DNA of 64,000 bases from the NCBI GenBank assembly GCA_964565945.1, contig CAZMGY010000015.1, positions 19,789 to 83,788 on the forward strand, in the 5' to 3' direction. The notes beneath the pieces were generated by a model. The model made no database searches. It was not told the DNA's origin and worked only from the letters and a program-made list of their open reading frames with translations. Shown piece by piece: positions 17,994-26,326 of this stretch; position 1 is the first letter of the stretch, and the number at the start of each line of letters is the position of its first letter. Origin of the DNA: CAZMGY01 sp964565945 [NCBI: uncultured bacterium] (GTDB lineage Bacteria; GCA-001730085). The position numbers and the translations under genes are program-made.

Positions 17994-18569
17994 TTAAAAA
18001 TTAAACGACGTCCCACAACCACACGAACCTGTGGCATTAGGATTTTGGAATTTAAAGCCACTCTCCATCATCGTGCTGGTGTAATGAATTTCTAAACCAT
18101 TCAACAAGGGAGCACTATCTTTTTCGACAAAAATTTTAAGACCTTCATTTTGAATCACAAAGTCATCCGTTTCTGGTTCGGCAATAAACTTCATGTCATA
18201 CGAAGCTCCAGCACAGCCCCCAGCCACAACAGCTAAACGCAAACCTTGATTTTGGTCATCTTCTTGACTTAAAAGATGCCTCATCCGCTCCAAGCCTTCA
18301 ATGGTGATTGTGATTGAAAAAGCAGGACTCGAACCTTGAGTAGTCTCATTTTCGGAAATGCTTTGGTTCAATTCAGCAATCATAGCATCCAAAACATCTT
18401 CACCCAAACCATGGCCCAAGACACCTTGTTCCAAGGTTTCAAACGTGCTGGCATGACAACCCACACAGTGTAAACCATAACTCTCCATAGCATTAGCCAG
18501 CTGTTGTGCGTGTTTAGGGAAACAACTCAACACATCCCCAATAGTCATCTGACGATTAATTTCATTCAT
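17994..18569 (-). CDS. DUF1858-IscA fusion, A-type iron-sulfur carrier
   Basis: The protein has 191 residues with an AAAGGAG ribosome site. Residues ~6-70 form a DUF1858 domain (MTIGDVLSCFPKHAQQL, then HCVGCHAS with a C-x-x-C). Residues ~82-191 are an IscA/HesB/ErpA domain with the three expected cysteines, one in GGCAGASYDM and two in GSCGCG near the C-terminus. A-type carriers pass [Fe-S] clusters to target proteins. The DUF1858 C-x-x-C could add a thiol or cluster site. Its position directly before two U32 Fe-S proteins suggests a dedicated carrier. The same pairing of domains as one polypeptide is uncommon to my knowledge. Confidence 0.88.
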   Translation of the reverse strand: MNEINRQMTIGDVLSCFPKHAQQLANAMESYGLHCVGCHASTFETLEQGVLGHGLGEDVLDAMIAELNQSISENETTQGSSPAFSITITIEGLERMRHLLSQEDDQNQGLRLAVVAGGCAGASYDMKFIAEPETDDFVIQNEGLKIFVEKDSAPLLNGLEIHYTSTMMESGFKFQNPNATGSCGCGTSFNF

Positions 18570-18763
18570 ACTCTTAAACTCCTTTAAAACAGTTTGATTG
18601 TATCACTAAACGAACCTCTCATCCAAGTTCCTTCAATAAAAACTATCCATTTGATACATATAAATATATTTTATTTTTTTTGTGCCATGTCCTTGTGGCT
18701 ACGTCTGCCACTTCTAGACATTAAAATAATTAACCATAGCATTCAATAATTTGGTGAAACAAT

Positions 18764-19705
18764 CTAGCTAGAATGGATTTGATCCCAAAAATCTAACACC
18801 TTTGTTTCTAACGATGTGCCGTTAAGACGATTCATTTCTCGAAGGCACGTCGGAGAAGTTACATTAACCTCTATCAGCTTATCCCCGATAAAATCAAGGC
18901 CAACAAAATGCAAACCTAAGTGTTGCATATATGGCTTAAGTTGCTCCACAATATAGTTTTCCCCATCCGAAACCCCACAAGACAAAGCCTCGCCTCCAGC
19001 CATCAAATTGTTACGTGGATCTCCGCTTGTGTTTTTGCGCAGAACCGCTCCAAGAATATCTCCATTCAAAAGCAATACACGTTTGTCGCCCTCTTTGGCC
19101 GCTTCCAAATATTCTTGAACAATCACTGGACGTGTTCCCGCTCGGCTCAAAAGTTCAAACAATGTTTTCCGATTCACATCTAATCGATCAACAACGCAAA
19201 CACCTTGGCCCCCAAAACTATCATAAGGTTTAAGCACCACTCGTGTATTTTTCTCCAAAAAATGACTATAGGCTTGCAAAGAAGACGTAACCAATGTCTG
19301 GGGCGTTAAGTCGCTTAACTGGGTGACCCACAGTTTTTCATTCACCGTACGGATCCCTGTCGAATTATTGCTCACCAGAACTTTGTCTTGGACTATATCA
19401 AGTAGCCAGGTGTTGCGCAAATAGGTTTCATCAAACGGCGGGTCTTTGCGAATCACCAGCACATCTACTTCGTTAGCTGTTAAAGATATTGTTTCTCGAT
19501 CAACATCCAAAGTCCAATTTTCGCTCACAACAACATGCTGAACACCAAACAACAGCTGCCCTCCAACCACACTTAATCCGTTAGATGATAAATAATACAC
19601 TGGATAACCACGATTTTGCGCCTCTTTCATAAAAGCCAAACCCGTATCTTTGCGCGGATGTAACGATTCGGGAGAATCAATCCAAAACACATACGTCTTC
19701 ATCAT
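18764..19705 (-). CDS. gshB: Glutathione synthetase
   Basis: The protein has 313 residues with an AAGGG site before ATGATG. GshB adds glycine to gamma-glutamylcysteine using ATP. Matches to the GshB ATP-grasp fold are VLKPYDSFGGQGV near residue 156 (nucleotide loop), VQEYLEAAKEGDKRVLLLNG near 196, LRKNTSGDPRNNLMAGG near 222 and a C-terminal FIGDKLIEVNVTSPTCLREMNR, the standard V-N-V-T-S-P-T signature. It follows gshA after 8 bases on the same transcript. The ~190-base gap after the gene (18570-18763) is AT-rich and holds nothing I recognise. Confidence 0.94.
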   Translation of the reverse strand: MMKTYVFWIDSPESLHPRKDTGLAFMKEAQNRGYPVYYLSSNGLSVVGGQLLFGVQHVVVSENWTLDVDRETISLTANEVDVLVIRKDPPFDETYLRNTWLLDIVQDKVLVSNNSTGIRTVNEKLWVTQLSDLTPQTLVTSSLQAYSHFLEKNTRVVLKPYDSFGGQGVCVVDRLDVNRKTLFELLSRAGTRPVIVQEYLEAAKEGDKRVLLLNGDILGAVLRKNTSGDPRNNLMAGGEALSCGVSDGENYIVEQLKPYMQHLGLHFVGLDFIGDKLIEVNVTSPTCLREMNRLNGTSLETKVLDFWDQIHSS

Positions 19706-19713
19706 TAATCCCT

Positions 19714-20961
19714 TTAAGCTTGCGCCATAAGTATTTCTTGAATTTCTTGGTAAGCCGCGATGCCCGCTAAGCGAGCCAAAATTTTATATTTTTCAAGGTT
19801 CTCTGCCTTGTGATCCAAATAACAATTCTGCTCGCAGCGTTCCCGATGCGCATGATCACCCTCAGCACAAATTTTACGAAAACACATGCCTTGGGCATTC
19901 AAATTTTGCCGATCATTCTTATCGCCATGGACACGATAAAAAGCACCTATAAAACAATTATTCAGTTGGTACAAACACACCTCACTAGTTTTTCCCTCAA
20001 CCTCTAAAGCCGAAGGAACTCCCTCTTGCAACAAGAACTGATCAATCACCCTTGCACTTTTGCCTTTGTGCATCTTGTTTCGCATCTTGCGATTAAAATC
20101 AATAATCTCTTGGGGCTCTTCAATTGCTTGAACACCCATACCATAGGTTCCATAATCAGCTTTTAAAAAAAGAAAGGGTTTCTGCGTAATTCCATACTCG
20201 TCATACTTCGTTTGGATTTCTTGCAAAAGGGCTTCCGCCTCTTGAGCAATTCGATGACGATCATCAAAATTATTAATATCCACCCGCTCACAAACACGAA
20301 ACAAACAGGAATGGAGCCAAGGATCTAACCCTTGCTCACGTGTAAAGTTGGCTACCACCTCGTTCATATGAGCAAAGTGGCTCGATTTACGTCGCACATG
20401 CCAGCCCGCCATTAACGAAGGATAAATCGGCAAATCTAAATTCAGCAATGACTGTGGAATACCCTCAATCAAATCATTATTCACAATCACCAAATCAACA
20501 TCGTCACGGCCTTTTTTTTGACACTCAACAAAAGCATCTAAAGGATACACCTGAAGCGTGTCTCCCAAAGCCGTCGTTAACTCCAGTTTCGAAATATTCT
20601 CACAAAAAACTTCAGGCTCAACCACTAAGGGAGCCACCACTTTAACGTGATAACCTGCTTTTTCGATTAATTGCTGCAAGCTAAACACATTTTGCAAATA
20701 CCAAGCATTCCGTGTATGCTCCTCGGCCACAATTACAACACTTTGACAATGAGGATGTTTGGACTCAATCGCCTCTCGAAAAATTAAACTTGCTTCATCC
20801 AGACTAAGACCACACAAATTATTAAAACCCGCTGGAAACAGATTGGTGTCCACCACAGCCATCTTAAAACCAGCATCACGAATATCAACTGATGTGCACA
20901 AGGGCACTCCCTCCAATTCTTGCTGACTCAGCCACTCTTCTGTGCGTGTTTGATCATTCAT
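19714..20961 (-). CDS. gshA: Glutamate-cysteine ligase, Acidithiobacillus (ferroox) type
   Basis: About 415 residues from the ATG at 20961 (MNDQTRTEEW), with AAGGA upstream. A TTG start at 21048 would lie inside the operator and -35 box, so I reject it. The sequence (MAVVDTNLFPAGFNNLC, VIVAEEHTRNAWYLQNV, PSLMAGWHVRRKSSHFAHMNEV, FLFLKADYGTYGMGV, VCLYQLNNCFIGAFYRVHGDK) matches the glutamate-cysteine ligase family first described in Acidithiobacillus (TIGR02049), not the E. coli or plant types. It makes gamma-glutamylcysteine, the first step of glutathione synthesis. The gshB gene follows directly. The C-terminus has several Cys/His (CAEGDHAHRERCEQNC) of unknown role. Confidence 0.88.
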   Translation of the reverse strand: MNDQTRTEEWLSQQELEGVPLCTSVDIRDAGFKMAVVDTNLFPAGFNNLCGLSLDEASLIFREAIESKHPHCQSVVIVAEEHTRNAWYLQNVFSLQQLIEKAGYHVKVVAPLVVEPEVFCENISKLELTTALGDTLQVYPLDAFVECQKKGRDDVDLVIVNNDLIEGIPQSLLNLDLPIYPSLMAGWHVRRKSSHFAHMNEVVANFTREQGLDPWLHSCLFRVCERVDINNFDDRHRIAQEAEALLQEIQTKYDEYGITQKPFLFLKADYGTYGMGVQAIEEPQEIIDFNRKMRNKMHKGKSARVIDQFLLQEGVPSALEVEGKTSEVCLYQLNNCFIGAFYRVHGDKNDRQNLNAQGMCFRKICAEGDHAHRERCEQNCYLDHKAENLEKYKILARLAGIAAYQEIQEILMAQA

Positions 20962-21019
20962 ATTTTGATACTTATCCTTGTCGCTTTTACGGTCTTTAGG
21001 CTCACTATACAGAATTTTT

Positions 21020-21048
21020 ACTATATCGCAACTTGACTGATCAGTCAA
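21020..21048 (-). promoter_or_regulatory. gshA promoter (TTGACT-N17-TATAGT)
   Basis: On the minus strand, a -35 box TTGACT (21048-21043), an exact 17-base spacer and a -10 box TATAGT (21025-21020) lie about 60 bases before the gshA ATG. The -35 box is one half of the 16-bp palindrome, so a repressor bound there would block polymerase. Confidence 0.75.
21033..21048. promoter_or_regulatory. Perfect 16-bp palindromic operator between gshA and tetR
   Basis: The sequence TTGACTGATCAGTCAA is its own reverse complement, and its size and form suit a TetR-family dimer. It covers both divergent -35 boxes. Binding by the adjacent TetR protein is inferred from position. Confidence 0.75.
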
Positions 21049-21061
21049 ATTTGTTTATTAT
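21033..21061 (+). promoter_or_regulatory. tetR promoter (TTGACT-N17-TATTAT)
   Basis: On the plus strand, TTGACT (21033-21038), 17 bases and TATTAT (21056-21061) stand 23 bases before the regulator's ATG. The -35 box is the other half of the same palindrome used by the gshA promoter, so both genes would be controlled together. Confidence 0.75.
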
Positions 21062-21084
21062 TCAAAAATACAAGGAGAAAAAAC

Positions 21085-21723
21085 ATGAGCACTAATATCT
21101 CACTAACCAAACAACGTCTGATTGACACCGCTATTGATCTTATTTGGCAAAATAGCTACAGCTCGGTGAGTGTCAATGGAATCTGCAAAGAAGCTAACAT
21201 TAAAAAAGGCAGCTTCTACCATTTTTTTCCATCCAAAGTGGATCTGGCATTGGCCGTTATCGACCAATATTTTGACTACAAAAGACAACTTATGGATGCA
21301 ATGTTTTCAGCTTCAATTCCTCCACTCAATCGCTTTTACAATTTAATTGATCATATCTATAACACACAAAAAGAAACCTTGGAAAAATATGGAAAAGTCT
21401 GCGGATGCCCTCTCACCATTTTGGGATCAGAAATGACAGGCCAAGAAGAACGGATCCGTTCCAAAGTTGATTTTGTTTTTATCACACTCCAAAAGTATTA
21501 CGAAACAGCCATTCGAGATCTTGTAGGACAAGGCGATCTCCCTCCTGACACTAACGTAACAGCAATCGTCGGACATTTGAATGCCTATGTATTAGGGCAA
21601 GTCACACTGGCACGCATATACAATTCGCTCGAAACGCTTGAACAAGAATTAACACCCAGAGTCATGCATATTTTGGGATTATCCAAAGAAACATCATCTC
21701 TTTACCAACTGGTCAACTTATAA
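21085..21723 (+). CDS. TetR-family regulator, probable controller of glutathione genes
   Basis: The protein has 212 residues with an AAGGAG site 6 bases before the ATG. The N-terminal TetR helix-turn-helix is clear (residues ~10-55: LTKQRLIDTAIDLIW, then VSVNGICKEANIKKGSFYHFFPSKVDLA). The ligand domain contains YGKVCGCPLTILGSEM near residue 105, resembling the G-C-x-x-G/T-x-L-x-x-E block of NemR/AcuR-like members. In NemR that region carries an electrophile-sensing cysteine. Given the divergent gshAB operon and shared operator, a role in sensing thiol stress or electrophiles is plausible; this is inference. Confidence 0.88.
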   Translation: MSTNISLTKQRLIDTAIDLIWQNSYSSVSVNGICKEANIKKGSFYHFFPSKVDLALAVIDQYFDYKRQLMDAMFSASIPPLNRFYNLIDHIYNTQKETLEKYGKVCGCPLTILGSEMTGQEERIRSKVDFVFITLQKYYETAIRDLVGQGDLPPDTNVTAIVGHLNAYVLGQVTLARIYNSLETLEQELTPRVMHILGLSKETSSLYQLVNL

Positions 21724-21836
21724 AGAAAGAGACCTCGCCAAGGAATGTATTTCGGATGAACCGACTTAACGTATCTCGATACCTACGCCGTAGCAAGCAA
21801 AAGTATTGTTCGTCTTTATACGTCCTTAGGTGTTTA

Positions 21837-22838
21837 CTAAGTTTTAGAAAGAAAGTTATCTTGCAATACAGAAGCAAGCGATTCTTGCAACTTCTCTGAT
21901 TCCTCAACACACACAGCCCAACCTTCTTTCTGGCAAGCACGTGCATTGTGCAGTTGATGATCATCCGCCGAATGCTTTAGGGGAACCACGATAGCAGGTT
22001 TACCCAAAGCCCGAATTTCTGCCAAGCTAGCCGCCCCTGCACGTGACACAATCACATCGGCCAAAGCCATCAAGCCCGCCATATTTTCATAAAAGGGCAC
22101 CACTTTAACCGAGCTTACTACTCCAATATGAGTGTAGGCCTCTTGCATCACAGTGGCATTTGCCACTCCGGTCAAATGCACCCATTGAACATCGTTATTT
22201 TCCTTGACCAAAGTCAACATAGCACGGTTAAGGACCTCTGCTCCTTGACTACCTCCCAAAACAAGCCGTAGCAGTTTAGATTTATCGAGGCCGAGATCCT
22301 TGCTCACTTGATCTTTGTCGACCTCTGTTACCTCATGAAAAGCTAAACGCACTGGCACACCCGTCGAATCAAACTTATCTTTCATCTGGGGAGTCATCTT
22401 CCAAAAACAGTCCGAACCAGCAAAACCTAAACATATCTTGTGAGCAAACCGCCCTAAGAAACGATTGGCTTTACCTGGAATCACATTGGGTTCCATCAAA
22501 ATCACAGGTAACCTTAAAAACCTAGCCGCCAAGACCATCGGCACCGAAACAAATCCTCCCATGCCAATCACCGCATCAACAGAATATTTCTTAAGAAAAT
22601 ATTTGGCTTTAAAAAAAGCTTTCACAGTCACCGTGAACCAGCGAAGCAAGCCTTTAGATGGACTCAAGGTATGAAAAACTTCAAAAGACCACGGCGTTTT
22701 CGATAAAATATGTCGGTCCAAATCGTGATCGGAGCACAAAAAAACAACGCTGTGGCCAGCACGATCGAGTTGTTCAGCGATCGCTACGCCAGGACACAAA
22801 TGACCGCCCGTTTTTCCTCCAGCAATTGCAACCTTCAT
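21837..22838 (-). CDS. murG: UDP-GlcNAc:undecaprenyl-PP-MurNAc-pentapeptide transferase MurG
   Basis: The protein has 333 residues, slightly short of the usual ~355. MurG adds GlcNAc to lipid I at the inner membrane face. Family marks: IAGGKTGGHLCPGVAIAEQL at residue 5 (G-G-T/K-G-G-H), GMGGFVSVP near residue 93, LVLGGSQGAEVLN near residue 192, and the donor-binding segment VSRAGAASLAEI near residue 264 with PLKHSADDHQLHNA after it. The start overlaps the ftsW stop by 4 bases. No murC or murB follows; the next gene is the convergent tetR. Confidence 0.96.
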   Translation of the reverse strand: MKVAIAGGKTGGHLCPGVAIAEQLDRAGHSVVFLCSDHDLDRHILSKTPWSFEVFHTLSPSKGLLRWFTVTVKAFFKAKYFLKKYSVDAVIGMGGFVSVPMVLAARFLRLPVILMEPNVIPGKANRFLGRFAHKICLGFAGSDCFWKMTPQMKDKFDSTGVPVRLAFHEVTEVDKDQVSKDLGLDKSKLLRLVLGGSQGAEVLNRAMLTLVKENNDVQWVHLTGVANATVMQEAYTHIGVVSSVKVVPFYENMAGLMALADVIVSRAGAASLAEIRALGKPAIVVPLKHSADDHQLHNARACQKEGWAVCVEESEKLQESLASVLQDNFLSKT

Positions 22839-23956
22839 GATGCAAATGCCTTATGAAAGGAAGTATTCCTTTGGCGATTGCTTTTTTCGATACTAATCAA
22901 AAGGCCTATCGCCATCAAATGCATCACAAGCGACGTTCCGCCAAAGCTCACAAAAGGTAAGGTCGTTCCTTTAGTTGGCAAAAGCGCCGTCACCACCCCA
23001 ACATTAATAAACACCTGTATGCCAATCAAAAAAGTTAGACCACAAGCCAAAAAATGTAAAAAAGAATCCTGCGCTCTAAGCGCAATCTTCGTAGCGATTA
23101 AAAGGAGGTAAGCAAATAAACCAATCAAAAACAAACCTCCCAAAAAACCTGTCTCTTCGGCATAAATCGAAAAAATAAAATCAGTATGCGCTTCCGGTAG
23201 GTAATAATACTTTTGCACACTTTGCCCTAAACCTTTGCCTGTTAGCCCTCCAGTTCCGATCGCAATCATTGACTGAATGATTTGATAGCCCATATTTTGT
23301 GGATCTTGCCAAGGATCCAAATAAATCAAAACCCGTTGCAAACGAAAAGCATATTTCGTAATAGCCATGTAAATAACTGGGCTCATCATACCCAAAATAG
23401 CTATCAAATAACGGAGTTTCACACCCGCCACATATAGCATAAACCAAACCACCCCAGCCAAAATCACAGTGGTTCCTAAATCACGCTCCGTCAAAATAAG
23501 CACTAACACCAACGCCACACCTACAAATAAAAATAAGTAAGTTTTAAGTGCTTGGTTGGGGTTCTCATCTTTATGTGACAACATTCTAGCCACAAAAACA
23601 ACCGTAGCCAACTTACAAAACTCGGAGGGCTGAACACTAAAACCAAATAAACGAATCCAACGACGTGCCCCGCCCACCTCGACCGAAAGCCCCGGAATAA
23701 GCACTAGCAACAAGGCAATAATATTGATCCCCATAAGATAAAAGGCATATTTTTTGTACAACTCAGGACGGATTTTCATACACACCATCTGAGCTATTAA
23801 GCCCAGGATAATCCACATCAGCTGACGCTTCACATAAAATAAACTATCCCCAAATTTTTCAATCGCCGAATAAGCGCTGGTGCTATAAATCACAATCAAC
23901 CCAATCAAAGCTAACAACAAAGCTGTCACATAAAGTTGAATCATCCATTTTTTCAC
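22835..23956 (-). CDS. ftsW: FtsW, septal SEDS peptidoglycan polymerase
   Basis: The protein has 373 residues and about ten membrane segments. SEDS-family motifs: GGARRWIRLFGFSVQPSEFCKLA near residue 105, ILTERDLGTTVIL near residue 157, AHTDFIFSIYAEETGFLGG near residue 272 with the conserved Glu/Asp, and LLPTKGTTLPFVSFGGTSLV near 325. It sits between murD and murG with 4-base overlaps at both ends, the usual FtsW position in division/cell-wall clusters, which favours FtsW over RodA. Confidence 0.95.
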   Translation of the reverse strand: MKKWMIQLYVTALLLALIGLIVIYSTSAYSAIEKFGDSLFYVKRQLMWIILGLIAQMVCMKIRPELYKKYAFYLMGINIIALLLVLIPGLSVEVGGARRWIRLFGFSVQPSEFCKLATVVFVARMLSHKDENPNQALKTYLFLFVGVALVLVLILTERDLGTTVILAGVVWFMLYVAGVKLRYLIAILGMMSPVIYMAITKYAFRLQRVLIYLDPWQDPQNMGYQIIQSMIAIGTGGLTGKGLGQSVQKYYYLPEAHTDFIFSIYAEETGFLGGLFLIGLFAYLLLIATKIALRAQDSFLHFLACGLTFLIGIQVFINVGVVTALLPTKGTTLPFVSFGGTSLVMHLMAIGLLISIEKSNRQRNTSFHKAFAS

Positions 23957-25230
23957 AAAGACATCACCTCGTGTTCAAATGCCAATCCTCGCTTTTCGAA
24001 ATTGCTAAAGCTATCTAAACTGGAACACCCCGGAGAAAGCAATACCGTATCTCCAGGAACACTTAAATCATAAGACTTGATAATAGCTTCCCTTAGGGAA
24101 TCAACGCAATAAACATCGTTCTCCTTCAAGCAATTCATGATGCTACTTTGAGCCATTTCTCCATAAACCACAATATGATTGACCCTCCGTGGCAAAGCCG
24201 AAGCAATTGCGGTTAAGGGATCGTTTTTGGGACGACCGCCTAAAATCAAAACAACCGACGTATAAATACTTTGCAAGGCATGAATCACAGCATCGGCATT
24301 GGTCGCTTTGGAATCATTGATAAAGTGAATATCATTTAAGGTACGCACGTGCTCCAAGCGATGTGGTAGGCCACCAAACACTTGCAAAGCCTGCTTCATT
24401 TCATTCATGTCGACACCCAAATCACTCAGTAACACCAAAACAGCCAAAATATTTTTTTGATTATGTACTCCCCAAAGCCTTAGAGAACTCCAAAGAATCC
24501 AAAGTTTGTTCTGATAATAAATCGCATGGGCATCACTATAAAAACTTGGCCCAGAGTCCTGCAAGGAAAACGCCTGCACACGAGGTTTTCCACACAGCCA
24601 CTCCTGCAACAAAGAATCTTCTTGAGGCAATACACAGATATCTTCTGGTGTTTGGTTTTGGGTGATTTTCATTTTGATCTGCGCATAATCCATAAAACTT
24701 TCATAGCGATCAAGATGATCCGGAGTAATATTTAAAATAATCACCCCTCGCGCATGCAAAGATTCCATCGCTTCCAACTGAAAACTACTTAGCTCCAAAA
24801 CCAAATAATCCCCCGACTTTATTTTGGAAAGCCCCTCGGTTAAAGGCGTTCCCACATTACCAAGCAGATGACTCGCATGACCACAGGCTTGCAACAATTG
24901 GTGTAACAAATTCACCACAGTTGTCTTACCATTGGTCCCAGTCACCGCCAAAAGACAACATCCCTCAGGCAAATACCGTAAACCAAATTCAATTTCACTC
25001 ATAACCGTCAGTCCTCTGACCTGTGCCGTTTGCACCACCTGATGGTTCAAGGATACCCCTGGACTGACAACAACCTGATCCACCTTATCCCAAGGTATAG
25101 TATCAATGGCATTGGCGCCATAATCAGCTTCGCAATAATCATCATAGGTCACCACTGTAAGCTGATGATCGTGGCACCAATGCACCACCGAACGACCGCT
25201 CTGACCTAAACCAATCACACAAACACTCAT
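23953..25230 (-). CDS. murD: UDP-MurNAc-L-Ala:D-Glu ligase MurD
   Basis: About 425 residues from the ATG at 25230, 2 bases after the mraY stop, with a GAGGTG ribosome site. MurD adds D-glutamate to UDP-MurNAc-L-alanine. Visible: an N-terminal UDP-binding Rossmann start VIGLGQSGRSVV, the ATP loop AVTGTNGKTTVVNLL near residue 96, LELSSFQLE near 138, NITPDHLDRY near 163, HRLEHV and NDSKATNADAVIHAL near 295, and LILGGRPKNDPL. Confidence 0.96.
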   Translation of the reverse strand: MSVCVIGLGQSGRSVVHWCHDHQLTVVTYDDYCEADYGANAIDTIPWDKVDQVVVSPGVSLNHQVVQTAQVRGLTVMSEIEFGLRYLPEGCCLLAVTGTNGKTTVVNLLHQLLQACGHASHLLGNVGTPLTEGLSKIKSGDYLVLELSSFQLEAMESLHARGVIILNITPDHLDRYESFMDYAQIKMKITQNQTPEDICVLPQEDSLLQEWLCGKPRVQAFSLQDSGPSFYSDAHAIYYQNKLWILWSSLRLWGVHNQKNILAVLVLLSDLGVDMNEMKQALQVFGGLPHRLEHVRTLNDIHFINDSKATNADAVIHALQSIYTSVVLILGGRPKNDPLTAIASALPRRVNHIVVYGEMAQSSIMNCLKENDVYCVDSLREAIIKSYDLSVPGDTVLLSPGCSSLDSFSNFEKRGLAFEHEVMSL

Positions 25231-25232
25231 AA

Positions 25233-26318
25233 TCACCTCAATTTCAATGTCGATAAACCTATAAGGGCAAACAAGACCGACACAATCCAAAAACGAATCA
25301 CAATTTTGGTTTCGGGCAAACCTTTCATTTCAAAATGATGGTGAATCGGGGCGATCAGAAAGAATCGTTTGCCCGTTGTTTTAAACACCGCAATTTGAAT
25401 AATCACCGAAATTGTTTCGATCACAAAAACACCACCCACAACAAGAAGAACCAGTTCTTGTTTCACCAAAATAGCCACTAATCCCAGCAAACTACCTAAA
25501 GTTAACGATCCCGTATCCCCCATAAAGATAGAAGCCGGATACGCATTGAACCAAAGAAAACCCAAACAAGCCCCAATAGTGGCCGCACATAAAACCGCCA
25601 ACTCACCCGAGCCTGGAATATACAGCACATGCAAATAGTGACTTAAACCCACATGGCCCGCCACATAGGCCAAAATAAAATAAGTCATAAAAGCCGTAAT
25701 GAGGGTACCCGAAGCCAAACCGTCCAAACCATCAGTGATATTCACAGCATTACAGGTCGACAAAATGACCAAAAACATAAAAATCACGTACAGCCAACCG
25801 AGCTCAATTACCACATTTTTCAAAAAAGGCACCGTTAACGACAAATGCTCTGGGTTATGTCGGTAAATCATCCCGCCAATAAACACAGTGAACATCAATT
25901 GCCAAAAAAACTTTGTTCGAATTTTCAATCCTTTTCCATGCGTACCCAAACACTTCCTGTAATCATCGACAAAACCCAAAACACCAATGCAACCAATCGA
26001 AAGAAGCGCCATTTGGATATAAAAATTGGTCACATCGGACCAGATCAACACAGATACCAATAAAGCAGCCAAAATCACAATGCCTCCCATCGAAGGAGTT
26101 TTTTCTTTATTTTTATGTTTTTCGTAAAGCTCCTCGTGATCATCTGAAATTTTTTCCAAACACTGCATTTTTTGAAGACCTTTGATGATCAAAGATCCAA
26201 AACACAAAGCAAAAAGAAGCGCTGTGAGCGCCGCAAATGCAGCGCGAAAAGAAATATAGCGCACAACATTTAGCACACTATATTGATCCAAAAACGGATA
26301 AATTAAATCATAAAACAT
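25233..26318 (-). CDS. mraY: Phospho-MurNAc-pentapeptide transferase MraY
   Basis: The protein has 361 residues from the ATG at 26318 (MFYDLIYPF) with a GAGG site; an ATG at 26339 would overlap murF and lacks one. MraY makes lipid I from UDP-MurNAc-pentapeptide. About ten membrane helices. Catalytic blocks: KTPSMGGIVIL near residue 70, GFVDDYRK near 115 (the Asp pair), NAVNITDGLDGLASG near 186, NAYPASIFMGDTGSLTLG near 256 and the HHHFEMKG motif near 318. Confidence 0.97.
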   Translation of the reverse strand: MFYDLIYPFLDQYSVLNVVRYISFRAAFAALTALLFALCFGSLIIKGLQKMQCLEKISDDHEELYEKHKNKEKTPSMGGIVILAALLVSVLIWSDVTNFYIQMALLSIGCIGVLGFVDDYRKCLGTHGKGLKIRTKFFWQLMFTVFIGGMIYRHNPEHLSLTVPFLKNVVIELGWLYVIFMFLVILSTCNAVNITDGLDGLASGTLITAFMTYFILAYVAGHVGLSHYLHVLYIPGSGELAVLCAATIGACLGFLWFNAYPASIFMGDTGSLTLGSLLGLVAILVKQELVLLVVGGVFVIETISVIIQIAVFKTTGKRFFLIAPIHHHFEMKGLPETKIVIRFWIVSVLFALIGLSTLKLR

Positions 26319-26326
26319 AAACCTCT

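Noticed and set aside
20962-21048. Longer gshA start at TTG 21048
   Set aside because: It would put the start codon inside the palindrome and -35 box; the ATG at 20961 is downstream of the -10 box and has an AAGGA site.
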